Source: a virus. Taken from it: a stretch of DNA of 34,071 nt. The position numbers and the translations under genes are program-made. The stretch spans positions 1-34,071 of the IMG/VR virus record IMGVR_UViG_3300028388_001250; one strand, given 5' to 3'. The notes under the pieces were generated by a model. The model did not search any database, was not told where the DNA came from, and saw nothing but the letters and a program-made list of their open reading frames with translations. Shown piece by piece: positions 21,509 through 29,118 of this stretch. Position 1 is the stretch's first letter. Each line of letters begins with the position of its first letter.

Positions 21509-22044
21509 TATACCGTCTCCTCTTCGTCGCCGTAGCCAAGCATGGCAGATTGCGTGGCCGCACCCATCGCGCCTTTAGGCGGCGACATCAGGCCTTCTTC
21601 CGGTTCGTTGTCCATCTCAGGCTCTTCAGCCGCCGGGGGTGCCAGTTTCTTGCGGCTCATGTACGCGTCCATCCGTTCCGGCGTCATGATCGTCGGGTTT
21701 TCCTGCCAGCCCCGTTCCGCCTTAACCCCGGCTTCTTTGGCCAAAACCTCGATAAATTTGGCAGCGGGACCGGCGGCCAGAACGCCTTGGTCAATTCCAA
21801 ACCGACCCTTGGCCACCCCTACCCGTACGAGGCCGCTGACCACGTCTAGGATCGTGTCGCCGTTATTCAGGGCAGTCATGACGAAGCCGACGCCTTCCGG
21901 AGACCCGATCTTCTTGACCATGTGGTCTACCACATCGACGTAATCCGCTTTTTCAGGAGGACGATGCCACGGGTAATTCTTGGTATCCGAGGTGTAATTT
22001 TCACCGGGGATAGGTGCATCGAACTTGATGTCAGTCTTCCGCAT
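21508..22044 (-). CDS. unknown virion-associated protein
   Basis: A 178-residue protein of mixed charge. The N-terminus (A-P-I-P-G-E-N-Y-T-S-D-T-K-N-Y-P-W-H) is a compact Pro/aromatic segment. Residues ~45-120 look helical with Gly-rich turns (G-L-V-R-V-G-V-A-K-G), and the C-terminal ~45 residues are acidic and Pro/Ala-rich, probably disordered. It lies between two large internal virion genes with overlapping starts and stops on both sides, so it is almost certainly a late protein. No enzymatic motif seen. Confidence 0.65.
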   Translation of the reverse strand: MRKTDIKFDAPIPGENYTSDTKNYPWHRPPEKADYVDVVDHMVKKIGSPEGVGFVMTALNNGDTILDVVSGLVRVGVAKGRFGIDQGVLAAGPAAKFIEVLAKEAGVKAERGWQENPTIMTPERMDAYMSRKKLAPPAAEEPEMDNEPEEGLMSPPKGAMGAATQSAMLGYGDEEETV

Positions 22045-22201
22045 CGTCAGTCACCTTTGTGGTCTTATTCTCCGACAGCATCTTGTCGAAGTAGTCCATC
22101 GTGTACTTGAATTCCTTCTCCGAGGCCTCGATGGCCTGTTCAGGAAGTTCACCCTTGTAGTAGGAGCGGATGGATTTATGGATAGCGTCTTTGAGTTTCA
22201 T
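22031..22201 (-). CDS. small charged late protein
   Basis: A 56-residue protein from ATG 22201, which overlaps the end of the preceding 752-aa gene by context (next stop at 22204). It is helical and Lys-rich in the first half and acidic at the end (D-D-A-E-D). The ribosome-binding site is weak, so translation is probably coupled to the gene upstream. It overlaps the 178-aa gene by 14 bp. No recognised family. Confidence 0.6.
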   Translation of the reverse strand: MKLKDAIHKSIRSYYKGELPEQAIEASEKEFKYTMDYFDKMLSENKTTKVTDDAED

Positions 22202-22203
22202 GA

Positions 22204-24462
22204 TCAGAACCAATCGAACATAGAGCCAGTGTCCATTCCCAAGAAGCTGCCGTCGCCGTTGATGGCGTCGAAACCTAGCCGAAGCCAGCCCATCGTGGAC
22301 TGCCCCTCGTAGATTTCTTCCTGCAACTCCACACCGGCTATGGCCGCTTCAGCCTGCCGGTCGGCAACGTACATACGAACTTCACGATCCAGTGCCGTCT
22401 CCGAAGACTTCCATGCGTAGTCCAGCAGGGCATCCTCCCGGTCCCACATACGGTTCATCGCTTCCTGAGACATATCGAAGAGGTTCTGGACATCCATCCG
22501 GGCGGCTTCGAATTGCATACCCGTGTTCTGGGTTTCGACAGTCTGCCGCCAACGGGCGTTAGCAAGGTCTACGTTGTACTGCATTTCCTTGTAGAATTGC
22601 TCCCGCGCCATCTCCATACGGGCGTTGAATTCGCTGGCGTCGTTGACTTCCCCGGCGTTGAACCGTTCCATAGCGTTCAACTGTTCCGTGTTGAACATGT
22701 TGATCTGGCTATTCAGGTTGTCGTAGAACTTGGCGAAATCGTTTTGCGCATCAGCCCGGAACATACGGGCCGCATTCTCCGCACGGGCATCCTCCAGAAT
22801 TGACTGAACCCGTGCCTGCGTGTTCACCACCTCCATCTGTTGCCGGTTGGAGAGGTTAGCAAGGTCCATCTGAAGGAAGCTTTTGGAATTCTCGACCGCC
22901 GCAGTCATGCGGGCGTCCATGTTCGCCAGTTCCATCTTGGCCAGTACGTTCGCCTTGTTCACGGTCATCTGCTGCCGGTTGTTCAGGTTGGTGACCGTCA
23001 GGGTCTGGAAGAACCGGGCATCCTCCATAGCGATGGGCAGAGAGGCTTCCATGATGGCTTGTGACATGGCCGCAGTTGCAGCCGTACCGGTCATGCCCTT
23101 GAAGGCCGCGATACGGCTGACGTTACGGGCTACACCGGCTGCCCACGGCGGGATCGTAGGTTCCCCGGTATTGGGGTCCGTGAATTGCTCAGACAGCAGT
23201 TTAAGCTGCCCTTCCACGGTGGCCTTGGCATCGACGTAATTCCCTTCCCCCATCTGCTGGGCCAGAAGCTGGCCGGAGACGGTGGAGGTGTCGATGACAG
23301 TCAGGCCCTGCGCCGCCCAATCGTTCAGGGCCATGCCGAGGTAGTTAATGGAGCCGTCTTCGTTGGTACCGGTAGCAGCACCCTGCATATCGGTAACCAC
23401 ATCCTCCGCGTCGATCTGGGAGGCGTCCGATACGGTTCCCTGTGCCGCCGTGCCCTGACCCATCCGCATGATAGTGTCCGTGGCACGGGCGGCATCGTAG
23501 AAGCGGGGCTGTTGCGGTAGTACACCGGATGCGGTGGAGGTATCCCCAAGGATTGCCGTCATCTCACCGGTGGTGGGGTCCATCTGGTACCCCTCAGACG
23601 ACATGATCGTTCCCGCTGCGTTGGGGTCCATCTGCGGGGTCTGCCCCTGAAGTCCCTGATAGAAGGATGCGGGGTCATCAAAGATCGTACCGGGCTGTGT
23701 ACCATCCCGTACTTCGTTGGCTACAGCCTCCAGCCCTTCCACACTATCGGCGGCCAATGCGCTGTTCAGGTAGTCACGAACCTGCTGGTCTTTCTGCGCA
23801 TCAGACAGGTTGGCGTTGTTCAGGATTTCATCAATGGCCCCATCATGTACCCCGTAACGATTTACTTGGTCCCCCATAGCGTCTTGGGAGGCCATGAATT
23901 CTTCCATCGTCTGCGGGTCAGCAGCGGGGAGAATACCGCGTGCCTGAAGCTTGGTGACGGTGTTAATCCCAAGACCCAGAGGAGCAGCTACAAGGCCGAC
24001 CACCCTACGGATTATCTGCGCCTGTTTGTACTGCTCCGGGGTGATGCTGGAGGACGGGTATTTATCATAATACGCACTGTATCCGTCTTCCGTGGCTTTC
24101 TCACCGGGTAGTGCTGCGACTTCGCTATAAGTGTATTGAGGCACCCCAGCCGCGTTATATTTGACCCCCGGAGGAACGTATGTGTAAGTGCTAGGCGTAG
24201 CTGTCCGTTCACCGGTAGCGTTGGAAAACGAGGCAACGAGTCTGGCGTCTGACCTGTCGCCCCTCTCTACTTCATCCCGGTAATTTTCATATGCATCTGG
24301 GGATGTGCGAGGGTTAGGCGCAGGGCGAATAGCATCGCCATTACGGTCTACACCGGCAATACTACCGCTGGTGTATCCACCATCATCACCACCACCGCCG
24401 CCGCCTCCGCCGCCTCCGAAGACGGGCTGCTTCATCTCCCAAGGACGGGCAAAACTATACAT
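22204..24462 (-). CDS. coiled-coil internal virion protein with polyglycine N-terminus
   Basis: A 752-residue protein. Near the N-terminus is a run of ten glycines followed by D-D-G-G. Residues ~50-470 are low-cysteine, acidic and Thr/Ser/Gln-rich; ~480-720 are a long helix. Within that helix the motif L-x-N-R-Q-Q-M occurs twice about 45 residues apart (near 494 and 539). This suggests a repeated coiled-coil module that could form part of an ejection tube. ATG 24462 is chosen (TGATG overlap with the Rz1 stop, GAGGG 7 nt upstream); an in-frame GTG 3 bp earlier is possible. Position between lysis genes and the lysozyme-bearing virion protein supports a virion role. Confidence 0.65.
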   Translation of the reverse strand: MYSFARPWEMKQPVFGGGGGGGGGGDDGGYTSGSIAGVDRNGDAIRPAPNPRTSPDAYENYRDEVERGDRSDARLVASFSNATGERTATPSTYTYVPPGVKYNAAGVPQYTYSEVAALPGEKATEDGYSAYYDKYPSSSITPEQYKQAQIIRRVVGLVAAPLGLGINTVTKLQARGILPAADPQTMEEFMASQDAMGDQVNRYGVHDGAIDEILNNANLSDAQKDQQVRDYLNSALAADSVEGLEAVANEVRDGTQPGTIFDDPASFYQGLQGQTPQMDPNAAGTIMSSEGYQMDPTTGEMTAILGDTSTASGVLPQQPRFYDAARATDTIMRMGQGTAAQGTVSDASQIDAEDVVTDMQGAATGTNEDGSINYLGMALNDWAAQGLTVIDTSTVSGQLLAQQMGEGNYVDAKATVEGQLKLLSEQFTDPNTGEPTIPPWAAGVARNVSRIAAFKGMTGTAATAAMSQAIMEASLPIAMEDARFFQTLTVTNLNNRQQMTVNKANVLAKMELANMDARMTAAVENSKSFLQMDLANLSNRQQMEVVNTQARVQSILEDARAENAARMFRADAQNDFAKFYDNLNSQINMFNTEQLNAMERFNAGEVNDASEFNARMEMAREQFYKEMQYNVDLANARWRQTVETQNTGMQFEAARMDVQNLFDMSQEAMNRMWDREDALLDYAWKSSETALDREVRMYVADRQAEAAIAGVELQEEIYEGQSTMGWLRLGFDAINGDGSFLGMDTGSMFDWF

Positions 24463-24704
24463 CACTGTTCCCTCGCTTCGATGCAGGCGCTAATCCGATC
24501 ACGCAGAGTAGCGTAATCTCCGAGGGCTTCCGGGATAGCAGTCACCCCGGAAGGTAGGCTCGACACTTCGTCTGCCAGTTTGGTATTGAATTCTTCGCCG
24601 TAGCTTTCCATCGGTGGACAGTACACCTCTAGGCGCGGTTCAGAGACCACGCTTGCGCAGCCGCTCAAGAAGAGACCGGCGAGTATTGTAGTCTTCCAGT
24701 TCAT
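24462..24704 (-). CDS. Rz1: o-spanin lipoprotein (Rz1-like)
   Basis: An 80-residue outer-membrane spanin subunit. A short signal peptide ends in the lipobox L-S-G-C16, the lipidation site. The mature part contains two further cysteines and a Pro-containing extended region rather than the classic proline-rich Rz1. It starts out of frame inside the Rz gene and overlaps it by 65 bp, the usual Rz/Rz1 arrangement. With Rz it fuses inner and outer membranes in the last step of lysis of a Gram-negative host. Confidence 0.82.
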   Translation of the reverse strand: MNWKTTILAGLFLSGCASVVSEPRLEVYCPPMESYGEEFNTKLADEVSSLPSGVTAIPEALGDYATLRDRISACIEAREQ

Positions 24705-24894
24705 GTTCCTGTTCCGCCATCTTCTTGTAGAAATCAGCCAAATCTTCGTTGGCCTTGGCCGACCGTTTCAGGTCTTCCACGTCGTCCTTCTTACGACCAG
24801 CGAAGACCCCGAAAATGTAGAGAAACGGCCCTAGCGCCAGCAGGGCCGCGATGATCCACGTTTTGATCTTCGTGGTGATCCACGCGAACATCAT
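24640..24894 (-). CDS. Rz: i-spanin (Rz-like)
   Basis: An 84-residue inner-membrane spanin subunit. One N-terminal membrane segment (about 12-32) is followed by a highly charged helical periplasmic part (R-K-K-D-D-V-E-D-L-K onwards) suited to a coiled coil. It starts in an ATGA overlap with the endolysin stop and contains the Rz1 start in another frame. It is shorter than lambda Rz (about 150 residues) but complete in layout. Confidence 0.8.
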   Translation of the reverse strand: MMFAWITTKIKTWIIAALLALGPFLYIFGVFAGRKKDDVEDLKRSAKANEDLADFYKKMAEQEHELEDYNTRRSLLERLRKRGL

Positions 24895-25616
24895 CGTTCT
24901 CCATCTTTATGATCGGTCCACCGGGCGTACGCGACTAGGGCGATGCCGAGGATCGTCACGACCAGAAAAGCGTTTTCCAAGACCGGTCCGTACGCTGCGA
25001 GTGGGTGAAGCTGGGCCGATACTTCGGCGAGGATGGTTCCAAGTGTGGCCGCAAACGCCCCCCACATGGTCCGGGACTTGGTCAGGGGTTTAGGCGCATT
25101 TGCGATGTTCTTCTGGGGAAGCGGTTTCCCGTCGTCGGACGGAAAAGGCATATCCATCGTGAATAGGGCAGCTTCCGCAGCACGGCGACGGGTCAGTCCC
25201 GGAAGTACGGTCTTAACACCATCCACGGTGGCCTTGTTCCACCGCATGAGTTGTTCCGGGATGTCTTCAAACCGACCGGCATTCAGACGCTTCAGGAGTG
25301 TGGAGGTACGGAACGCCCCCACCCCGACGTTGAAGGCGAAGCTTACCAGTGCGTCAAACTGCGCCTGACTAAGCGGTACCTCAACATGGTCCGACACCGC
25401 CTTCTCGTACTCTTGAAGGTCTTCAAGAAGGAATTGGTCCGCTTGTTCCTTGGTGATGTGCATCCCGGAGCGGACGCCCTTGGTGTGCCCGTACCCGATT
25501 GTCCATCTTCCTGCCGGGCACCGATAACTCCGGATACGGCCATCCTGCATCACCTTATGCAGGCCTTCGAACTTCTTGATCAGATCAACGCCTACGCGAC
25601 TCGTCTTCATAGCCAC
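24891..25616 (-). CDS. endolysin: GH24 lysozyme with C-terminal membrane segments
   Basis: A 241-residue T4-type lysozyme that cuts the MurNAc-GlcNAc bond. F-E17-G is the catalytic acid, D25/G26 and T39-I-G-Y-G-H-T45 complete the usual E-(D)-(T) active region, and A-L-V-S-F-A-F-N-V-G is the typical core helix. After a linker (160-180) come two hydrophobic segments, ~183-200 and ~214-232, and a basic/acidic tail. Ordinary GH24 endolysins end before these, and no separate holin gene is visible in the lysis cluster. The C-terminus may therefore anchor the enzyme or act as a holin. GTG 25616 has GAGG 8 nt upstream; ATG 25610 is the alternative, 14 nt from it. There is no N-terminal signal-arrest segment. 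Confidence 0.88.
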   Translation of the reverse strand: MAMKTSRVGVDLIKKFEGLHKVMQDGRIRSYRCPAGRWTIGYGHTKGVRSGMHITKEQADQFLLEDLQEYEKAVSDHVEVPLSQAQFDALVSFAFNVGVGAFRTSTLLKRLNAGRFEDIPEQLMRWNKATVDGVKTVLPGLTRRRAAEAALFTMDMPFPSDDGKPLPQKNIANAPKPLTKSRTMWGAFAATLGTILAEVSAQLHPLAAYGPVLENAFLVVTILGIALVAYARWTDHKDGER

Positions 25617-25626
25617 AACACTAACC

Positions 25627-26982
25627 TCAATAGGGGTTAGTCAGTGACCCGAACGCCGGTTGCTGATACTGAGACAGGTACTGCTGTGCCGTCTGCAACA
25701 TCTGGGGTACGTTCAGGGTCAACTGACCCGCATTCATACCGGTCGAATCGAACCGGTTCACAGTCAGGTTACCGGCACCATCCAGCGTACGGGAAAGGGC
25801 AGAGCCATCCTCGTTAACCGTATTCCGGATGAGGTTCCCCTGATCATCGAAGGCCCCCACCAGAGCCTGATACTGCTGGCGGATTTCAGGAGGAAGGTTA
25901 CCACCCACCTGCTGAAGGGCAGTACGGATGGCGGGAAGGGTCGAGTTAACCTGCCCTGCTTCGACCGCTGGTGCCGGGGCCTGCCCACCTTCCGGGGACA
26001 TGAGGCCGGTCGAACCGGCCACGGCCCGGTAAAGGTTGTCCTGTCCCTTTTGGACAGAGGTATTGAAGTTCCCGACATCCTGCCGGATAGCCTGCCCGGT
26101 GTTAACCACGGCGTTTTGAATGTCGTTGCGTTTCTGGTTTGCCAGTTTCACATCCCGGTCGTAACGATTGGTGAAATCATTCAGGCCACCCTGAACGCCA
26201 CCAATCTGCTGACCAAGCTGCTGCTGCGCCTGCGAGAGGCCTCCATAGTACGTGTCGAGACGGCCACCCACCTCTTCCATGTTCTGCCGGAGACGATCCT
26301 GCGCCTGCATCAGGTTGGCCTGCGCCGTATTGATGCCTTCTTGGTTAGCCGCAAACCCGGTGTCCATCCCCTGCGAGAGGGCGTCGTACAGGTTCTGGCG
26401 TTCCTGTTGTCCAAGGTTGCCCCACTGGCTCATGAGGCCGGACATGTCGTTGAAGCCGGAATTGATGTAGCCTTCGGCATCACCAATACGCCCCATGACA
26501 TTGTCTTGCATCCCGCCCACGGCACCGGCGAGGTTGGTCAGGGCATCCCCGGTCTGGGTGAAGCCGCCGTAGATCGTGTCGTTGATGTTGGTTAGGCCCG
26601 AGGACAGTTGGTCGTTAAGCTGGCCGCCGACCGTACCGAGTTGGTCGCCCAGAGAAGTGAACCCGGTGGTCATCTGCCCACCAAGATCGGTACGAACCTG
26701 ATTCAGGTTGTCGGCGACGTTCTGGTTCAGCGTCTGGTTTGCCTGATTGATGGCGTCCTGCGTACTGGTGAATCCACCGGCAAGGGCGTCCAGAGTGCCC
26801 TGCTGGGCATCCCCCAGTTGCTGGGTCAGAGAACCATACTGCTGGGTAGTCGTATCCGCCAACCCGGACAAAGCACCCGAGAGGTCGGCTTGGTTGGCAG
26901 TCAGATCAGCAAACTGCTCATCCCCGAGACCGGTCTCGTAGGTGTTGTAATAGTTTTTCGTCGTGTCGCTTCCGCCACTCAT
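25627..26982 (-). CDS. Gln/Asn/Gly-rich virion protein of unknown function
   Basis: A 451-residue protein dominated by Gln, Asn, Gly, Leu and Thr, with long amphipathic repeats of the type G-x-x-L-x-x-Q-(L/V)-G (residues ~30-290), so probably elongated or trimeric coiled coil. It has no cysteine and only four lysines (K9 and three between ~280 and 315). The C-terminal 100 residues alternate N/D/T with hydrophobic residues and look like beta strands. It begins in a TAATG overlap with the acyltransferase gene and is followed by the endolysin, so it is a late protein, perhaps a tail or internal component. No known domain recognised. Confidence 0.65.
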   Translation of the reverse strand: MSGGSDTTKNYYNTYETGLGDEQFADLTANQADLSGALSGLADTTTQQYGSLTQQLGDAQQGTLDALAGGFTSTQDAINQANQTLNQNVADNLNQVRTDLGGQMTTGFTSLGDQLGTVGGQLNDQLSSGLTNINDTIYGGFTQTGDALTNLAGAVGGMQDNVMGRIGDAEGYINSGFNDMSGLMSQWGNLGQQERQNLYDALSQGMDTGFAANQEGINTAQANLMQAQDRLRQNMEEVGGRLDTYYGGLSQAQQQLGQQIGGVQGGLNDFTNRYDRDVKLANQKRNDIQNAVVNTGQAIRQDVGNFNTSVQKGQDNLYRAVAGSTGLMSPEGGQAPAPAVEAGQVNSTLPAIRTALQQVGGNLPPEIRQQYQALVGAFDDQGNLIRNTVNEDGSALSRTLDGAGNLTVNRFDSTGMNAGQLTLNVPQMLQTAQQYLSQYQQPAFGSLTNPY

Positions 26983-27395
26983 TAGAACCTCCGGGTATGC
27001 CGCTTTGCGGGCCTCTGCTTGTATCGTTTAAAGTGTGCTTTGCCGTTTCCATACAAGTTATGGAAGAGGCCCTGCATTTCGCGCATGATCTTGGATGCGT
27101 GTCCGTACGGGGTGATAAACTCAATCCCCCACAACTCTTCACCGGTGTCCCTTGCATATATTTCCGGGGACATGCGAAGCTTGTAGGCGAGGAACAGTTC
27201 CCCCTCTTGCTTCGTCATCCAGCACCACGTCACCAGACCGATTGGGTTATCGTTGGCGTCGTAGAACAGTCGGGCCTTTCCGTGCATGAGCGGATACACC
27301 CAATACTCGACGAACTCGGTAAGACTGTATTTTGAATGCCACGGGGACTGTAGAAACAGGTGTAGTCCGTCGAGGACGACTTTGCTTTTATCCAT
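26982..27395 (-). CDS. HlyC-like toxin-activating lysine acyltransferase
   Basis: A 137-residue protein aligning by eye over most of its length with HlyC. HlyC is the GNAT-fold enzyme that moves fatty-acyl groups from acyl-ACP to internal lysines of RTX haemolysins. L-F-L-Q-S-P-W-H20 corresponds to the A-S-S-P-L-H segment holding the essential histidine. N-P-I-G-L-V-T-W-C-W matches Y-P-V-A-Y-C-S-W-A. L-W-G-I-E92-F-I-T-P-Y-G matches W-F-I-D-W-I-A-P-F-G, so the catalytic Asp position is Glu here. The C-terminus is very basic (K-R-Y-K-Q-R-P-A-K-R). ATG 27395 has no obvious Shine-Dalgarno sequence; a good promoter lies 40 bp upstream. No RTX toxin gene is present, so a virion protein may be the substrate. 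Confidence 0.75.
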   Translation of the reverse strand: MDKSKVVLDGLHLFLQSPWHSKYSLTEFVEYWVYPLMHGKARLFYDANDNPIGLVTWCWMTKQEGELFLAYKLRMSPEIYARDTGEELWGIEFITPYGHASKIMREMQGLFHNLYGNGKAHFKRYKQRPAKRHTRRF

Positions 27396-27411
27396 GTGCG
27401 GAGAATCAAGA

Positions 27412-27431
27412 ATAGCTGAAGGATCAGCTAT
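27412..27431 (-). promoter_or_regulatory. hairpin/dyad at the 5' end of the acyltransferase-lysis transcript
   Basis: ATAGCTGA-AGGA-TCAGCTAT, a perfect 8-bp inverted repeat with a 4-bp centre. The predicted start from the adjacent promoter falls at about 27429, so the RNA would begin with this stem-loop. It could protect the 5' end, or the DNA dyad could be an operator. Confidence 0.5.
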
Positions 27432-27435
27432 CTGA

Positions 27436-27465
27436 ATTATACCACGCCCTACCCTAGCATAGCAA
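27436..27465 (-). promoter_or_regulatory. sigma70-type promoter for acyltransferase and downstream late genes
   Basis: On the minus strand TTGCTA (27460-27465), 18 bp, then a perfect TATAAT (27436-27441), in the 73-bp gap between the tail fibre stop and the acyltransferase start. It is the only convincing promoter I see inside the leftward late block. It would boost the acyltransferase, the 451-aa protein, the lysis genes and the internal virion genes. Confidence 0.65.
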
Positions 27466-27468
27466 GGG

Positions 27469-29118
27469 CTAGACGTAGCTGCCCATGTAGTTCATCAGCA
27501 CGGTTCCGCTATCGAGGACGAAGTAGTGGTACAACTCAATGGCGTTTGATTGCGTGCCAGAACTACCGCCGCCACGAAGAACTTTATCGGCAGACCACTT
27601 AGCCGTCGTCGGGAACGTCACCGTGCGGTTACCCGTGCTGTCCTGCTTCATGGCGAGACTGCCCCTCTGTCCCACGGTAGTGGACAAGCTGGCGAAGGTC
27701 AGGGTGGTGTTGGTTTGCAGGGTAACAATAAAATTCTCCGACAGGTTGAAGTCGAGAGTGGTCGAAGAATTGGTAGCCGTCACTGCCGTGGAACGGAAAC
27801 CCAGACTACCGCGTGCCGTAGCACCATTCTGGGTGTTCCATTGGCTACCGTTACCGATGATGATATTGCCGCTTGTCTTGGACAAACCGCCCAAGTTACT
27901 CAGGTCTGCATCGTACGCCTGAACATCCACCCCTATTTCAAGACCGAGGTTCTGTCGGGCGGCAGACGCCGTACTGGCCCCGGTACCACCATCCGCGATA
28001 GCCAGATCGGTAATACCGGTAATGCTACCGCCGGTGATACTGACGTTGCTGGAGACGTACGGGTCACCCCCCACCGTGGTAGGCTGCCACGCAGAACCGG
28101 ACCACACGTACATCAGCTTTGCACCGGTGTCCCAATACAAAGCACCTTCAAGAAGGGTGTTTCCGTCGTTGTCTACGGCGGGTGCGGAGGCGTGTGGACC
28201 AAGGTACCGGTCATCGAAGCTGTCGTAGAGAAGGGCCGTTTCATCCCGGTAAGTCTCAGCCGTTTCAAGTGGCTCCACCCGCGTATTCAGGTAATCCAGA
28301 TTGACTGCGTCAGTACCTACCGTAGGGGTACCCAATCCGGTGACCGTGTTACCTCCCATCGTCAGGTCACCGGTCATGCTGTCGCCACTCTTCGCAACCT
28401 TACCGCTCAACGCCGTGGTTACCGTGCTGGCAAAATTCGGGTCATCCCCCAGAGCCGCCGCAAGTTCGTTCAGAGTATCCAGAGTACCCGGTGCCGAAGA
28501 GACAAGGCTGTTCAGTTGGGTGTCCACGTAATTCTTCGTGGCCGCGTCCGTAGCAAGAGACGGATCGGAGACGTTCTGAAGACGGGTGTTGGTGAAGTCT
28601 GCCGTACCGTTGACCGTCACGTTTTCAAGGGTGCTGGAACCCGAGGAAATTACGCCACCGGACAGCCACACGTCTTTGAACCTACGGGTGGTGTCCCCCA
28701 AGTCTACCGTGTTGGTGTTTTCCGGGTTCAGGACGTTGGAATCGTTAACTTTAGCATATTCATGCCAGACCGCTGCCCCGGTACTGGCGTCCACGCAAAC
28801 GTAGATTCGCTTGGTGTTCGTGTTCATCCAAAGCGAACCGACTCCGTACCCCTCAGTCTCGTCGTTGGTTACGATGGGATTGGACGTGGCGGCGAAGTTA
28901 CCTTGGCCACCCAGCCCGCCGTTCGCAACACTAAGAACCCCCGTAACCGATGTGGACAGGTTAATCGGGGGACCGTTCCCGGTAGAGCCGTCATGGGCAT
29001 GACCGGAAGTACCGTCGAAGGCCGCTTCGACTTGGTTCAATTCAGCCGTAACCGGCGGTGCGGTAATTTCCAGACCGTCAAGGATCGAGGCAAGAGATTG
29101 GCGAACGTACCCAGCCAT
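27469..29118 (-). CDS. tail fibre protein
   Basis: A 549-residue fibre-like protein. The N-terminal ~60 residues include H-A-H-D-G-S-T-G-N-G-P-P-I, common where fibres attach to the tail. Repeated fibre motifs follow: D-A-A-T-K-N-Y-V-D-T-Q-L near 190-205, D-S-M-T-G-D-L-T-M-G-G-N-T-V-T-G-L near 245-262, and A-D-G-G-T-G-A-S-T-A-S-A-A-R-Q-N-L near 375-393. The distal ~130 residues are Ser/Thr-rich strands ending in a hydrophobic segment and likely form the receptor-binding tip. No chaperone or esterase motif seen. TAATG overlap with the upstream gene; GGGAGA precedes the ATG. Confidence 0.82.
   Translation of the reverse strand: MAGYVRQSLASILDGLEITAPPVTAELNQVEAAFDGTSGHAHDGSTGNGPPINLSTSVTGVLSVANGGLGGQGNFAATSNPIVTNDETEGYGVGSLWMNTNTKRIYVCVDASTGAAVWHEYAKVNDSNVLNPENTNTVDLGDTTRRFKDVWLSGGVISSGSSTLENVTVNGTADFTNTRLQNVSDPSLATDAATKNYVDTQLNSLVSSAPGTLDTLNELAAALGDDPNFASTVTTALSGKVAKSGDSMTGDLTMGGNTVTGLGTPTVGTDAVNLDYLNTRVEPLETAETYRDETALLYDSFDDRYLGPHASAPAVDNDGNTLLEGALYWDTGAKLMYVWSGSAWQPTTVGGDPYVSSNVSITGGSITGITDLAIADGGTGASTASAARQNLGLEIGVDVQAYDADLSNLGGLSKTSGNIIIGNGSQWNTQNGATARGSLGFRSTAVTATNSSTTLDFNLSENFIVTLQTNTTLTFASLSTTVGQRGSLAMKQDSTGNRTVTFPTTAKWSADKVLRGGGSSGTQSNAIELYHYFVLDSGTVLMNYMGSYV

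Noticed and set aside
18788-21535. A 915-codon open frame on the plus strand opposite the lysozyme-bearing virion gene
   Set aside because: It mirrors the codon structure of a clearly real minus-strand gene, has no ribosome-binding site or recognisable domain, and runs against the late transcript.
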